Source: Rhodanobacter ginsengisoli
GTDB taxonomy: Bacteria; Pseudomonadota; Gammaproteobacteria; Xanthomonadales; Rhodanobacteraceae
Assembly (NCBI RefSeq): GCF_042657065.1
Contig: NZ_JBHSNF010000003.1
Coordinates: 186,001-250,000, forward strand
Reading direction: 5' to 3'
Length of the DNA: 64,000 nt
Made by a program: the position numbers and the translations under genes. Position 1 is the stretch's first letter; every line of letters begins with the position of its first letter. Shown here piece after piece: positions 42,301-51,839 of the stretch. The notes under the pieces were generated by a model, which ran no database searches, was not told the origin of the DNA, and worked only from the letters and a program-made list of their open reading frames with translations.

Positions 42301-43368
42301 ATGCGAGTTCCGGAAGCAATGGAAGAGCCGTGTTCGCCGGACAGGCGAAGACTGCTCAAGGCCATTGCCGGTGTGGCGGCGGCTGCAGGAGTGGTTGGCG
42401 GATCGGGCTGGTTCGTGCTCAGGCGCGAACGCAACCTGTTCGAGGTGCGCCGCGAACAGACGCTGATGCAGACCTCCGTTGCGATCACCTGCCTGGCCGA
42501 CGATGTCGACAAGGCAGGGGTCGCCATCGATGCCGCGTTCCGGCGCATGGCGGACGCGGTTGCGGTTCTCACCCGGTTCGATCCGGCCAGCCCGGTGGCG
42601 CGCCTGAACCGTGATGGCCATCTGGAGAACCTGTCACCGGAGCTGAGAGAGGTCTTGCAGCGTTCGTTGGCGATCTCGGCGATAACGGACGGCGATTTCG
42701 ACATCAGCGTCCTGCCGGTGCTGGAGTATTTCGAGTCGATGCGCCAGCCCGCCGTGCTCGATACGCGCGATCGCACGCAGATCGGGCAGAGGGACCAACT
42801 GATCAACTACCGCCGCATCGCGCTGAACGCGCGCGGCGTGCGGTTCACCCAGGCCGGCATGGCGGTGACGCTGGACGGGCTGGCCAAGGGCTACGTCATC
42901 GACCAGGGCATCGTCGCGTTGCGGGCAGCGGGTATCGAGCATGCCCTGGTGGATGCCGGCGGCGACGTGCGGGCGATCTCCGGCAACGATTTCAGGCATC
43001 AGTGGCACGTCGGCATCGTCGACCCGGGCAACATCGACCAGATCGCGTCCGTCGTGACCTTGCGCAATGCCGCGCTGGGCACCTCCGGCAACTACCGGAT
43101 CTTCTATTCCTCCGACAAGAAGCTGTTCCACGTGATCAACCCGCATACCGGTTATTCCCCGCTGAACTACTCCAGCGTCACGGTGATGGCGGAAACGTCG
43201 GTGGACGCCGATGCCATGAGCGTCGCCGCCGCCTCGATGCCGCTGCCGCGGTTGCGGGAAGTGATGGCCGCGCAGAACGATCAGTGGCTGGTCTTCTCCA
43301 GGGACGCCCGCAACAGCTGGCGTTCCCGCGACCTGCCTCAGGTATCGGGCCAGGCAGAGGTGGCCTGA
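42301..43368 (+). CDS. apbE: FAD:protein FMN transferase (NosX/ApbE)
   Basis: A 355-residue exported flavin transferase that attaches FMN to a Thr of target proteins, here most likely NosR. It begins with a Tat signal (PDRRRLLKAIAGVAA). Core motifs are VTLDGLAKGYVIDQGI and ALVDAGGDVRA, then TSVDADAMSVAAASM with the Mg-binding Asp. GGAGGGTG precedes the ATG at 42301, and nosR starts one base after its stop. Confidence 0.93.
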   Translation: MRVPEAMEEPCSPDRRRLLKAIAGVAAAAGVVGGSGWFVLRRERNLFEVRREQTLMQTSVAITCLADDVDKAGVAIDAAFRRMADAVAVLTRFDPASPVARLNRDGHLENLSPELREVLQRSLAISAITDGDFDISVLPVLEYFESMRQPAVLDTRDRTQIGQRDQLINYRRIALNARGVRFTQAGMAVTLDGLAKGYVIDQGIVALRAAGIEHALVDAGGDVRAISGNDFRHQWHVGIVDPGNIDQIASVVTLRNAALGTSGNYRIFYSSDKKLFHVINPHTGYSPLNYSSVTVMAETSVDADAMSVAAASMPLPRLREVMAAQNDQWLVFSRDARNSWRSRDLPQVSGQAEVA

Positions 43369-43369
43369 C

Positions 43370-45571
43370 ATGCGCGCACCGCCGTTCAAGCATCCCGGCC
43401 GCGATTCGGGCAGCCTTGCCAGCCGGCTGCTGCTGTTGTGCATGGCTTGTCTTCTGCTGCTCGTCTCGATGGATGCCGTTGCCGGCATCGATCAGAAGTT
43501 TCCCGAGGTGCGGGGTTATTTCCCCGGCGCGACGCGGTTCGGCGACATCTCCGGCAAGCCACCAGCAGCCACGGTCTATGACGGCGACAAGGTCATCGGT
43601 TACGTGTTCGAGTCGGTCATGGTGGCGCCCGTCCCCGCGTATTCCGGTCAGCCGGTCAATATTCTCGTGGCGATCGACCGGGCCGGCAAGATCATCGGTA
43701 CGAAGGTGCTCGAACAGCACGAGCCGATCCTGCTGGTCGGCATACCGGTGCAGCGGCTGTACGATTTTGTCGAGCGCTATGTCGGTCACAGCGTCAAGGA
43801 CAAGATCGTCGTAGGCGGCAGCCGTGCTTCCGGTACGGTCAAGATCGATGCGATCAGCAGCGCCACCGTGACCTCGATGGTGGTCAACGAGACGATCATG
43901 AATGCGGCGCTGGATGTCGCCGTATCGCGGCATCTGGTCGCCGGGTCGCTGGCCAGCGAGAGCGCCCCCGCGACGATCCGCACCGACGCGTTCAAGCAGG
44001 CCGACTGGCGGCAACTGACCGGGAATGGCGCCTTCCGCCGGCTGCATCTGACCCGCGGAACCGTGATCGATGCATTCAAGGGTCAGCCCGAAAGCGGCCT
44101 GGTCGACGACCCGACCGCGCCTGCGCCGGGTCACGAAGGCGACACCTTCATCGATCTCTATTACGGCGACATCACCCCGCCGACGGTGGGCAGGAACCTT
44201 CTGGGAGACTCTGCCTACAGTTCGATGATGCGCGGCCTCAGCCCCGGCGACGAGGCGATCGCGGTCGTCGCCAACGGCCTCTATTCATTCAAGGGAGTGG
44301 GCTACGTCCGCGGTGGGATCTTTGACCGCCTGCATGTGATGCAGAACGGCAAGCTGTTCCTGTTCAAGGACACCGACTTCGTCTCGCTGGACGATCCGGC
44401 TCTGCCCGGCATGCCGGCGTTCAACGAGAAGGGCATCTTCATCCTGCACCACGGCAAGGGATTCAATCCCGGCGGCCCATGGACGCTGCAACTGCTGGTC
44501 AACCGTCAGGTCGGGCCGCTGAAAAGCATCTACAGCACGTTTACCGGGGGCTACCAGATTCCGGCCGACTACGTCACCCAGCCGAAGGTCAACAGCAGTC
44601 CGATTCCCGATGACGCGCCGTTGTGGGTGAAGATCTGGTACGGCAAGCGATTCGAGATCGCCGTGCTGGTGGCCGGGCTGTTCTTCCTGTCGCTGATCCT
44701 GGTTTTCCAGGACTGGGTGGTCAAGCGCCCGCTGCTGCTGGAGCGCCTGCGTGTGGGCTTTCTCATCTACACCGTCCTGTTCATCGGCTGGTATGGGCTG
44801 GCACAGCTTTCTGTGGTCAACATATTGACCTTCGTCAACGCGGTCATCCACGGATTCCACTGGTCCACGTTCCTGATGGATCCGTTGATCTTCATCCTGT
44901 GGACGTTCGTGGCGGTGTCCCTGTTGCTGGTGGGCAGGGGCGTCTATTGCGGCTGGTTGTGTCCGTTCGGCGCGCTGCAGGTACTGATCAACAAGCTGGC
45001 GGTGAAGTTCAAGGTGCCCCAGCTGGAGCCGCCGCCGTATGTGCACGAGCGGCTGTGGGCGATCAAGTACATCGTCATGCTGTTTCTGTTCGGCCTGTCG
45101 CTGCAGTCGGTCAACCTGTCCGAGCGATTCGCGGAGGTCGAACCGTTCAAGACCGCGATCAACCTGCATTTCATGCGCTCGTGGGGCTACGTGGCCTACG
45201 CGGTGCTGTTGCTGGGTGCAGCTGCCTTCACCAACAAGGTCTATTGCCGCTACGTCTGTCCGCTGGGGGCCGGTCTGGCGATCTCCGGACGCTGGCGCCT
45301 GTTCGAATGGCTGCGCCGGCGCAAGGAGTGCGGACATCCCTGCCAGATCTGCGCCAACGAATGCGAGGTCAGGGCGATCAGCCCGCTGGGTCCGATCAAC
45401 TACAACGAGTGTCACTACTGCCTGGACTGCCAGGTGACCTACGAGAACGACCGCAAGTGCCCGCCGCTGGTCGAGCATCGAAAGAGAAAGGAGAAGGCGT
45501 CACGCCCGTTGCCCACACGTGTCGTCATGGAAACGGCAGACACGGAGGGACCGGCAGAAATACCCAGGTAG
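43370..45571 (+). CDS. nosR: NosR, transmembrane flavo-iron-sulfur protein for N2O reduction
   Basis: A 733-residue membrane protein needed for NosZ activity in vivo. After an N-terminal signal/anchor, a periplasmic FMN-binding domain carries the flavinylation motif DAISSATVTS (near residue 165). About six helices follow, with cytoplasmic NapH-like cysteine motifs CGWLCPFGALQ and CRYVCPLGAGL, and a C-terminal cluster domain (ECGHPCQICANECE, NECHYCLDCQVTY). Its FMN would be attached by the upstream ApbE. NosR is thought to send quinol electrons to NosZ. Confidence 0.96.
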   Translation: MRAPPFKHPGRDSGSLASRLLLLCMACLLLLVSMDAVAGIDQKFPEVRGYFPGATRFGDISGKPPAATVYDGDKVIGYVFESVMVAPVPAYSGQPVNILVAIDRAGKIIGTKVLEQHEPILLVGIPVQRLYDFVERYVGHSVKDKIVVGGSRASGTVKIDAISSATVTSMVVNETIMNAALDVAVSRHLVAGSLASESAPATIRTDAFKQADWRQLTGNGAFRRLHLTRGTVIDAFKGQPESGLVDDPTAPAPGHEGDTFIDLYYGDITPPTVGRNLLGDSAYSSMMRGLSPGDEAIAVVANGLYSFKGVGYVRGGIFDRLHVMQNGKLFLFKDTDFVSLDDPALPGMPAFNEKGIFILHHGKGFNPGGPWTLQLLVNRQVGPLKSIYSTFTGGYQIPADYVTQPKVNSSPIPDDAPLWVKIWYGKRFEIAVLVAGLFFLSLILVFQDWVVKRPLLLERLRVGFLIYTVLFIGWYGLAQLSVVNILTFVNAVIHGFHWSTFLMDPLIFILWTFVAVSLLLVGRGVYCGWLCPFGALQVLINKLAVKFKVPQLEPPPYVHERLWAIKYIVMLFLFGLSLQSVNLSERFAEVEPFKTAINLHFMRSWGYVAYAVLLLGAAAFTNKVYCRYVCPLGAGLAISGRWRLFEWLRRRKECGHPCQICANECEVRAISPLGPINYNECHYCLDCQVTYENDRKCPPLVEHRKRKEKASRPLPTRVVMETADTEGPAEIPR

Positions 45572-45616
45572 GCCAGCAAGCTGTTCGAGATGCCACTAAT
45601 TTGAGGAACCATAGCC

Positions 45617-47602
45617 ATGAGCGACAAGACAAACGACCAGAATCCGGAACTCAAAGCCGGCCAGTTCAGAGCGTTGACGGAAGCGGAGATTGCCTCGCTT
45701 CCCGGCCAGCCGGGTAACCCCGGCCGCCGGGGTTTCATGAAAATGGGCGCGCTGGCGGGCCTTGCCGGCGTCGGCGGCACGCTGCTGACCGGATGCGGTC
45801 GCGGGGCGACGGGCGACCAGCCCGTGGCGGGCAAGGCTCCTGCCGCGGCGGCCACGAGCATGCCGGAGGGTCACCCGACTGAAGTTGCACCCGGTCATCT
45901 GGACGAGTACTACGGCTTCTGGAGCGGTGGCCAATCGGGCGAATTGCGCATCCTTGGCCTGCCGTCGATGCGTGAACTGATTCGGGTGCCCATTTTCAAC
46001 CCCAGCTTTGCGATCGGCTGGGGCATCACCAACGAGAGCAAGCGGGTGCTGGGCAAGGACTTCCCGCCGGGCGGCGACTTGCATCACCCGCACATGAGCC
46101 AGACGAACGGACGTTACGACGGCCGCTACCTGTTCGTGAACGACAAGACCGGCACCCGCGTCGCCCGTGTCCGCTGTGACGTGATGCGCGCCGACAAGAT
46201 CATCGACATCCCCAACGTGGCGGACATCCACGGCATGCGCGTGCAGCGTGAACCGCGCACCGGCTACGTGTTTGCCAACTCGGAATTCAGGGTCCCCAGT
46301 CCCAACGACGGCCGCGACCTGGACGACCCGAAGAAGTACCAGACCATGTTCACGGCGATCGACGGCGACACCATGGAGGTTTCGTGGCAGGTCATCGTCG
46401 ACGGCAATCTGGACAACACCGACTGCGACTACGAGGGCAAGTACGTAGCGTCCACCTGCTACAACAGCGAGGAGGCGGTGGACCTTGCCGGCATGATGCA
46501 GAACGAACGCGACTGGGCTGTCGTGTTCAACATCAAGCGCATCGAGGCGGCGGTCAAGGCCGGCAAATTCAAGACCATCGGCAAATCCAAGGTGCCGGTG
46601 GTCGATGGTCGCCACGGATCTCCGCTGACCATGTACATCCCGATTCCGAAGAGCCCGCATGGACTCAATGCTTCCCCGGACGGCAAGTATTTTGTCGCCA
46701 ACGGCAAGCTGTCGCCGACCTGCAGTGTGGTCGCGTGGAGCAAGGTCGACGACTATTTCGACGGCAAGCTGAAGGACCCGCGCGACGCGGTGATCGCCGA
46801 GCCGCAGCTCGGACTGGGCCCGTTGCACACCTCGTTCGACGGTCGTGGCTATGCCTACACGACGTTGTTCATCGACAGCCAGATGGCGAAGTGGAACATC
46901 CAGGACGCGATCGACGCCTACGCGGGCAAGAAGGTCAACTACCTGCGGCAGAAACTCGACGTCGCCTATCAGCCCGGTCATTGCCATACCTCGTTGGGCG
47001 AAACGCGCGACGCGGATGGCAAATGGCTGGTGTCGCTGAACAAGTTCTCGAAGGATCGCTTCCTGCCGGTCGGCCCGCTGCATCCCGACTGCGATCAGCT
47101 GATCGACATCTCCGGCGACCAGATGGTGCTGGTGGCGGATACGCCGGTATTCTCGGAGCCGCATGATGCCGTGATCGTTCCGCGCCAGCTCATGGCGGGC
47201 AAGATCAAGCGCATCTGGGACCGCAAGGACCCGTTCTTTGCCGAAACCGTCGCCCAGGCCAAGAAGCACGGCGTCGTTCTGGAGAAGGACAGCAAGGTCA
47301 TCCGCGAGGGGAAGAAAGTCTTTGTCTACATGACCAGTTCGGCGCCGAAGTACGGGCTGGACAGCTTCAAGGTGAAGAAGGGCGATGAAGTGACCGTGGT
47401 GGTCACCAACGTCGACGACATCGAGGACCTGACCCACGGATTCTGTCTCAGCAACTATGGCATCAACATGGAGATCAGTCCGCAGGAGACTTCGTCCGTC
47501 ACCTTCATCGCCGACAAGCCGGGAGTCTATTGGTACTACTGCACGTTCTTCTGCCACGCGCTGCATCTGGAGATGAGAGGCCGGATGCTGGTGGAGGCGT
47601 GA
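45617..47602 (+). CDS. nosZ: Nitrous oxide reductase, clade I (Tat-type)
   Basis: A 661-residue copper enzyme reducing N2O to N2 in the periplasm. A seven-bladed propeller holds the CuZ histidines (DLHHPHMSQTNGRYDG, LGPLHTSF, PGHCHTSLGE); the C-terminal cupredoxin domain holds CuA (YYCTFFCHALHLEMRG, C-x3-C-x3-H-x2-M). The twin-arginine signal PGRRGFMKMGA places it in clade I. Oddly, the signal ends in LLTGCG, a lipobox, followed by an Ala/Pro-rich linker of about 30 residues. An AGGA site precedes the ATG. Confidence 0.97.
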   Translation: MSDKTNDQNPELKAGQFRALTEAEIASLPGQPGNPGRRGFMKMGALAGLAGVGGTLLTGCGRGATGDQPVAGKAPAAAATSMPEGHPTEVAPGHLDEYYGFWSGGQSGELRILGLPSMRELIRVPIFNPSFAIGWGITNESKRVLGKDFPPGGDLHHPHMSQTNGRYDGRYLFVNDKTGTRVARVRCDVMRADKIIDIPNVADIHGMRVQREPRTGYVFANSEFRVPSPNDGRDLDDPKKYQTMFTAIDGDTMEVSWQVIVDGNLDNTDCDYEGKYVASTCYNSEEAVDLAGMMQNERDWAVVFNIKRIEAAVKAGKFKTIGKSKVPVVDGRHGSPLTMYIPIPKSPHGLNASPDGKYFVANGKLSPTCSVVAWSKVDDYFDGKLKDPRDAVIAEPQLGLGPLHTSFDGRGYAYTTLFIDSQMAKWNIQDAIDAYAGKKVNYLRQKLDVAYQPGHCHTSLGETRDADGKWLVSLNKFSKDRFLPVGPLHPDCDQLIDISGDQMVLVADTPVFSEPHDAVIVPRQLMAGKIKRIWDRKDPFFAETVAQAKKHGVVLEKDSKVIREGKKVFVYMTSSAPKYGLDSFKVKKGDEVTVVVTNVDDIEDLTHGFCLSNYGINMEISPQETSSVTFIADKPGVYWYYCTFFCHALHLEMRGRMLVEA

Positions 47603-47615
47603 TGAGTGGCTCGAT

Positions 47616-47639
47616 CCGCCGGAGCCTCCGCTCCGGCGG
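47616..47639 (+). terminator. Hairpin between nosZ and nosD
   Basis: CCGCCGGAG and CTCCGGCGG form a 9-bp stem with a 6-base loop, 14 bases after the nosZ stop. No T-run follows. It may lower read-through or protect the nosZ mRNA 3' end, giving more NosZ than maturation factors. Confidence 0.5.
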
Positions 47640-47669
47640 GTCCGCCTCGTCCTCGGCTAGAGGTGACCA

Positions 47670-48962
47670 TTGAACTTCCGCAGCCTTTGGCTCCTGCTCC
47701 TGCTGGCGGCACCTCGTGCCTGCCCGGCGGCGCAAGCGCCATATTCCCTCGAGAAGGCAGTCGCCGCGGCGGCGACCGGGGCCGTGGTGAACGTCCCCGC
47801 CGGCGTTCACCACGTGCACCTGCACCTGGACAAGTCGATATCGCTGGTGGGCAGTCCCGGGGCCGTGCTCGATGGTGACGGCTCGGGCGACGTGATACGC
47901 GTGTCGGCGTCCCACGTGCGCATCGATCACCTGACGATCCGCCACTCCGGTTCGGACCTGACCGCGATGAATGCCGGTATCTACGTCGACCGGGCGCTGG
48001 ACGATGTGACGGTCTCGAACAACAGGATCGAGAATGTACTGTTCGGCGTCTATCTGGATGGTGCCAATCATGTCGTGGTGAACGGCAACACCATCGTCGG
48101 CATGCCGGAGCTGCGCGTACCGGATCGGGGTGACGGGATTCACCTGTGGAATGACACCGGCTGCACGATTTCCGGGAATGACGTGAGCAAGACCCGGGAC
48201 GGCATCTACGTCTACATAAGCCCGGACAACACGATCGAAGACAACCGGATTCACGACGTGCGCTACGGCGTCCATTACATGTATTCCAAGCGGAATTTGC
48301 TGCGCGGAAACATCAGCCACGGCAACACCGCCGGCTTCGCGCTGATGGCGTCAGATCATCTGCACATCATCGGCAACCAGGCGTATGACGACATGTCGTA
48401 CGGGCTTCTGCTCAACTACGTCAACTACAGCGAGATTCGCGGCAACGAGGTGCGCAACATCCAGGGACAATTCGATACCGACGGGCAGGTCATCGCCGGT
48501 GCCGAGGGCAAGGCGATCTTCGTGTATCTCTCCCAGGGCAACACGATCGCGGACAACCTGCTGGAGCATTCGCGTATCGGCATCCATGTCACCGCGGGCT
48601 CCGACCAGAACACCATCTACGGCAATGCCTTCGTCGACAACAAGACCCAGGTCATGTACGTGCAGAACAACGCCGAGGAATGGTCATGGGACCGGCGGGG
48701 CAATTACTGGAGCAACTATCTGGGTTGGGATCTCAACGGCGATCGCATCGGCGATGTCCCTTACCGGCCCAACGATGGCGTCGATGTGCTGCTGTGGAAA
48801 TATCCGAGCGCACGGGTATTGATGTCGAGCCCCTCGATCCTGCTGATGCGTTATGTGCAGCACGCGTTTCCGGTGTTCACTCCGCCCAGTGTGCAGGACA
48901 GCCATCCCCTGATGCGAATTCCCGAAAATTCGAGAGCGCGAGCACATGACCAACGCCATTGA
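47670..48962 (+). CDS. nosD: NosD, periplasmic NosZ maturation protein
   Basis: A 430-residue right-handed beta-helix protein with a signal peptide (about 20 residues, ending at CPAAQA). Repeated carbohydrate-binding/sugar-hydrolysis-like repeats are visible as NxI turns, e.g. VVVNGNTIVG, CTISGNDVSK and DNTIEDNRIHDV. NosD works with the NosFY transporter to build the CuZ centre. The start is a TTG preceded by AGGTGA. Its 3' end overlaps nosF by 17 bases. Confidence 0.94.
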   Translation: MNFRSLWLLLLLAAPRACPAAQAPYSLEKAVAAAATGAVVNVPAGVHHVHLHLDKSISLVGSPGAVLDGDGSGDVIRVSASHVRIDHLTIRHSGSDLTAMNAGIYVDRALDDVTVSNNRIENVLFGVYLDGANHVVVNGNTIVGMPELRVPDRGDGIHLWNDTGCTISGNDVSKTRDGIYVYISPDNTIEDNRIHDVRYGVHYMYSKRNLLRGNISHGNTAGFALMASDHLHIIGNQAYDDMSYGLLLNYVNYSEIRGNEVRNIQGQFDTDGQVIAGAEGKAIFVYLSQGNTIADNLLEHSRIGIHVTAGSDQNTIYGNAFVDNKTQVMYVQNNAEEWSWDRRGNYWSNYLGWDLNGDRIGDVPYRPNDGVDVLLWKYPSARVLMSSPSILLMRYVQHAFPVFTPPSVQDSHPLMRIPENSRARAHDQRH

Positions 48963-49884
48963 TATTTCCGCTCTCGGCAAGCAGTACAAGGGTGTCGCAG
49001 CCCTGGCCGGCGTCTCGGCGACCGTGCCGATGGGCAAGGTGGTGGGTCTGCTGGGCCACAACGGCGCCGGGAAATCGACGCTGATCAAGCTGATCCTGGG
49101 ACTCATCGAGCCGACCAGCGGTCACGTCGAGGTATTGGGCGAGTCCCCGTGGGGAAGTCATGCCGTCTCGCTGCGCCGTCGCATCGGGTATCTGCCCGAG
49201 AGCGTGGCGTTCTACGGCAACCTCACCGGAAGCGAGGTGATCGACTACCTCGCGCGGCTGAAGCGTGCATCGCGGCAACAGGCCGGCAAACTGCTGGAAC
49301 GCGTCGGCCTGGAATACGCCAGGGACCGACGCGTCTCCACGTATTCCAAGGGCATGAGGCAACGCCTCGGCCTGGCGCAGGCGCTATTGGCGTCGCCCGA
49401 ACTGGTGGTGCTGGATGAACCGACCGGGGGCCTCGATCCCCAGGCGACGCGCGAGCTGTATGAGATCGTTGCCGAACTGCGTGCCGAGGGGCACAGCGTG
49501 CTGGTGTCGTCGCATGTGCTTGCCGAACTCGAACCGCATATCGACAGTGCCCTGATCCTGCGTCAGGGCGAGTTGCTCGCGGCCGGCAGCGTCGGCGACT
49601 TGCGCCGGCAGTCGGGGCTGCCCGATATCGTCGTGGTACGGCTGAAGGAGGCTGCCGACCCGGAATCATTCGCTCGGGAGCTGGCCGAGCACGGGCTGGC
49701 ACACGACGTGCGGCGCGACGGCCAGTTCGAGATCCGGATCGCCGAAGGGGGCAAGCTGGCCCTGCTGCAACGGCTTGCCGCGGATCCGGCGATCGACGAC
49801 ATCGTGATCAAGGAGGCATCGTTGGCACGCCTGTATGACTACCTTGGCGCCGGCACGGGACGGCAAGAGGAGGGAAAGGCATGA
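48946..49884 (+). CDS. nosF: NosF, ABC transporter ATPase
   Basis: A 312-residue ATPase. Walker A GHNGAGKST is near residue 36, the signature YSKGMRQRLGLAQA near 130 and Walker B LVVLDEPTGGLDP near 155, followed by the switch His in VSSHVLAEL. It powers NosY; the NosDFY complex supplies a sulfur species for CuZ assembly. It overlaps nosY by 4 bases. Confidence 0.95.
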   Translation: MTNAIDISALGKQYKGVAALAGVSATVPMGKVVGLLGHNGAGKSTLIKLILGLIEPTSGHVEVLGESPWGSHAVSLRRRIGYLPESVAFYGNLTGSEVIDYLARLKRASRQQAGKLLERVGLEYARDRRVSTYSKGMRQRLGLAQALLASPELVVLDEPTGGLDPQATRELYEIVAELRAEGHSVLVSSHVLAELEPHIDSALILRQGELLAAGSVGDLRRQSGLPDIVVVRLKEAADPESFARELAEHGLAHDVRRDGQFEIRIAEGGKLALLQRLAADPAIDDIVIKEASLARLYDYLGAGTGRQEEGKA

Positions 49885-50714
49885 GCAGCATCCTGATCAT
49901 TGCCAGGAAGGAGTTTCGCGACGATTTCCGCAATCGCTGGACGATCGCCATGGCCGTGCTGTTCGCCGTGCTGGCGCTGAGCATTTCCTACTTCGGCGGC
50001 GCCGCGGCCGGCAAGATAGGCTTTACCTCGTTCGACGCGACCTTGGCCAGCCTGACCACGCTGGCGGCTTTCGTGATTCCGTTGATCGGCCTGCTGATCG
50101 CCTACGACATGGTGGTTGGCGAACAGGACAACGGCACCCTGTTGCTGGTGCTCAGCTACCCGATATCGAGAGTCGAACTGGTCGCCGGCAAGTTCGTCGG
50201 TCATTGCAGCGCGCTGGCCACGGCCACCCTGGTGGGCTTCGGCGTGGCGGTGGTGATCATTCAGATCATGCAGCCCGAGGCGCGAACCACCGCAGCCTGG
50301 CTCAACATGGGCAATTTCGTGCTGAGCGCCTCGATGCTCGGCGCAAGCTTCGTCGCATTGGCCAGCGTGATCAGCGTGATGACCCACGACAAGGCGCGTG
50401 CGGCAGGCCTGGCCCTGGTGACCTGGTTGGGCACGGTGATCATTTTCGACCTCTGCCTGCTGGCGGTCCTGGTCTTCAGCGGCGGCAACCAGTGGGAGCA
50501 GTCTCTCTTCCCGCATTTGCTCTACCTGAACCCGATCGACGTCTTCCGGCTGATCAACCTGACCACGCTCGGGTCGGGCAGCGGGAACGAGCTGTTCATG
50601 GGCATGACGGCGACCCATGTCTATCGCCCCTGGGTGCTCTACCTGGTCATGTCGCTGTGGATCGTCATTCCGTTTGCGCTGGCGCAGTTTCTGTTTCGTC
50701 GGAAGGAAGTATGA
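49881..50714 (+). CDS. nosY: NosY, ABC transporter permease
   Basis: A 277-residue inner-membrane protein with about six helices; the N-terminal ILIIARKEFRDDFRNRW and the central YDMVVGEQDNGTLLLVLSYP motif are typical of ABC-2 permeases of the NosY type. It forms the channel of NosFY. Stop and nosL start overlap (ATGA). Confidence 0.94.
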   Translation: MSSILIIARKEFRDDFRNRWTIAMAVLFAVLALSISYFGGAAAGKIGFTSFDATLASLTTLAAFVIPLIGLLIAYDMVVGEQDNGTLLLVLSYPISRVELVAGKFVGHCSALATATLVGFGVAVVIIQIMQPEARTTAAWLNMGNFVLSASMLGASFVALASVISVMTHDKARAAGLALVTWLGTVIIFDLCLLAVLVFSGGNQWEQSLFPHLLYLNPIDVFRLINLTTLGSGSGNELFMGMTATHVYRPWVLYLVMSLWIVIPFALAQFLFRRKEV

Positions 50715-51445
50715 AAATCCACACATCACGCCGGCGGGGCCCGCACGCGGTGACCCGTGTCCTCGGACCGTTGCTGGTAGCACTGGCCATTCTCTTGCTG
50801 GCCGCTTGCGAAAGCGACCGGCCACCGCCGCCTCAGCTCGCGGTGGACATCCATGAGGGCGATGTCTGCGCGGTGTGCGGCATGTATATCGAGGCGGGAC
50901 CCGGGCCGCGCGGGGAGGCTTATGTTCAGGGCTACAAGGCCCCCCTGAAATTCGGCTCGACCCGCGATTTGTTCGCCTATGCCTTGCAACCCGAAAACAG
51001 GACCCGGCTGCAGCACCTGCTGGTGCAGGACAGCGCCCGGATCAATTGGCAGCATCCCTCCAACGAAGCCCGTACGTTTGTCGATGCGCGGACCGCCTCC
51101 TACGTGGCCTGGCAGCCACTGAGTGGCCTGATGGGACCGACGTTTGCATCGTTTGCCTCCAGGAAGGACGCCGAGGCATTCGTTCGCACGCACGGCGGCG
51201 AAATATTGAGCTTTTCCGATGTGACTCCCGAGCTGACCTCGATGCTTGGCTTCGGCTGCCCAACCCGGGGTTCCCCCGCATTTGCCCTGGCCAGGGCCTG
51301 CCTTGCGCCGGAGCATTCCGCCGATTCGCCGCAGCTGGCGCAGGACGAACGTCCCGATCCGCTGCACGCTCCGGCCGTCATGCACGAGATCGACCCGGGG
51401 CTGCGAAGGAATCGCCCCGCTCCGCTTGATGGGCGGAAGCACTGA
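50711..51445 (+). CDS. nosL: NosL, copper-chaperone lipoprotein
   Basis: A 244-residue lipoprotein (lipobox LLAAC near residue 35) with the copper-binding CAVCGMYI motif of NosL. NosL delivers Cu(I) to apo-NosZ through NosDFY. It is longer than the usual ~180-190 residues because of a ~50-residue Pro/Ala/His-containing C-terminal tail of unknown role. Confidence 0.93.
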   Translation: MKIHTSRRRGPHAVTRVLGPLLVALAILLLAACESDRPPPPQLAVDIHEGDVCAVCGMYIEAGPGPRGEAYVQGYKAPLKFGSTRDLFAYALQPENRTRLQHLLVQDSARINWQHPSNEARTFVDARTASYVAWQPLSGLMGPTFASFASRKDAEAFVRTHGGEILSFSDVTPELTSMLGFGCPTRGSPAFALARACLAPEHSADSPQLAQDERPDPLHAPAVMHEIDPGLRRNRPAPLDGRKH

Positions 51446-51599
51446 TGTCGGGAACATGCCCGTTGCGCGGGAGCTGGAAACCGATGTCGTGGCGGCAGCA
51501 TTCGCCGGCTTGCCGGGGCCGCCGGCATCGCGTGCCGACTGGCCTGGAAGACAGCCTGTTCACGAATTCTTCCATTCTGAAATTGCATCAGGAATACCT

Positions 51600-51830
51600 A
51601 TGAGCATTTGGCATCTGATCATCCTTGTCGTCGTGGTGGTATTGGTTTTTGGTACAGGAAAATTGAGCAGTATCGGTCCGGATCTGGGCGCCGCCATCCG
51701 GGGCTTCAAGAAGAACCTGAATGGCGAGGACGATCGGGATCCAAAGGCGGAAGGCCAGTGGACGGCAGAGGTCCTGTCATCCGAAAGCGACGTTCGACAA
51801 GACGCTCGCGAGCGCGCCAGCAAGCCCTAG
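51600..51830 (+). CDS. tatA: TatA, twin-arginine translocase pore subunit
   Basis: A 76-residue protein with one N-terminal helix (MSIWHLIILVVVVVLVFG), the FGTGKL hinge and an amphipathic helix ending in FKKNL. An AGGA lies before the ATG. It begins 155 bases after nosL and is followed by tatB and tatC. NosZ, HiPIP and ApbE in the same operon all carry twin-arginine signals, so the cassette is likely dedicated to them. Confidence 0.93.
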   Translation: MSIWHLIILVVVVVLVFGTGKLSSIGPDLGAAIRGFKKNLNGEDDRDPKAEGQWTAEVLSSESDVRQDARERASKP

Positions 51831-51839
51831 GGGTCTCGG

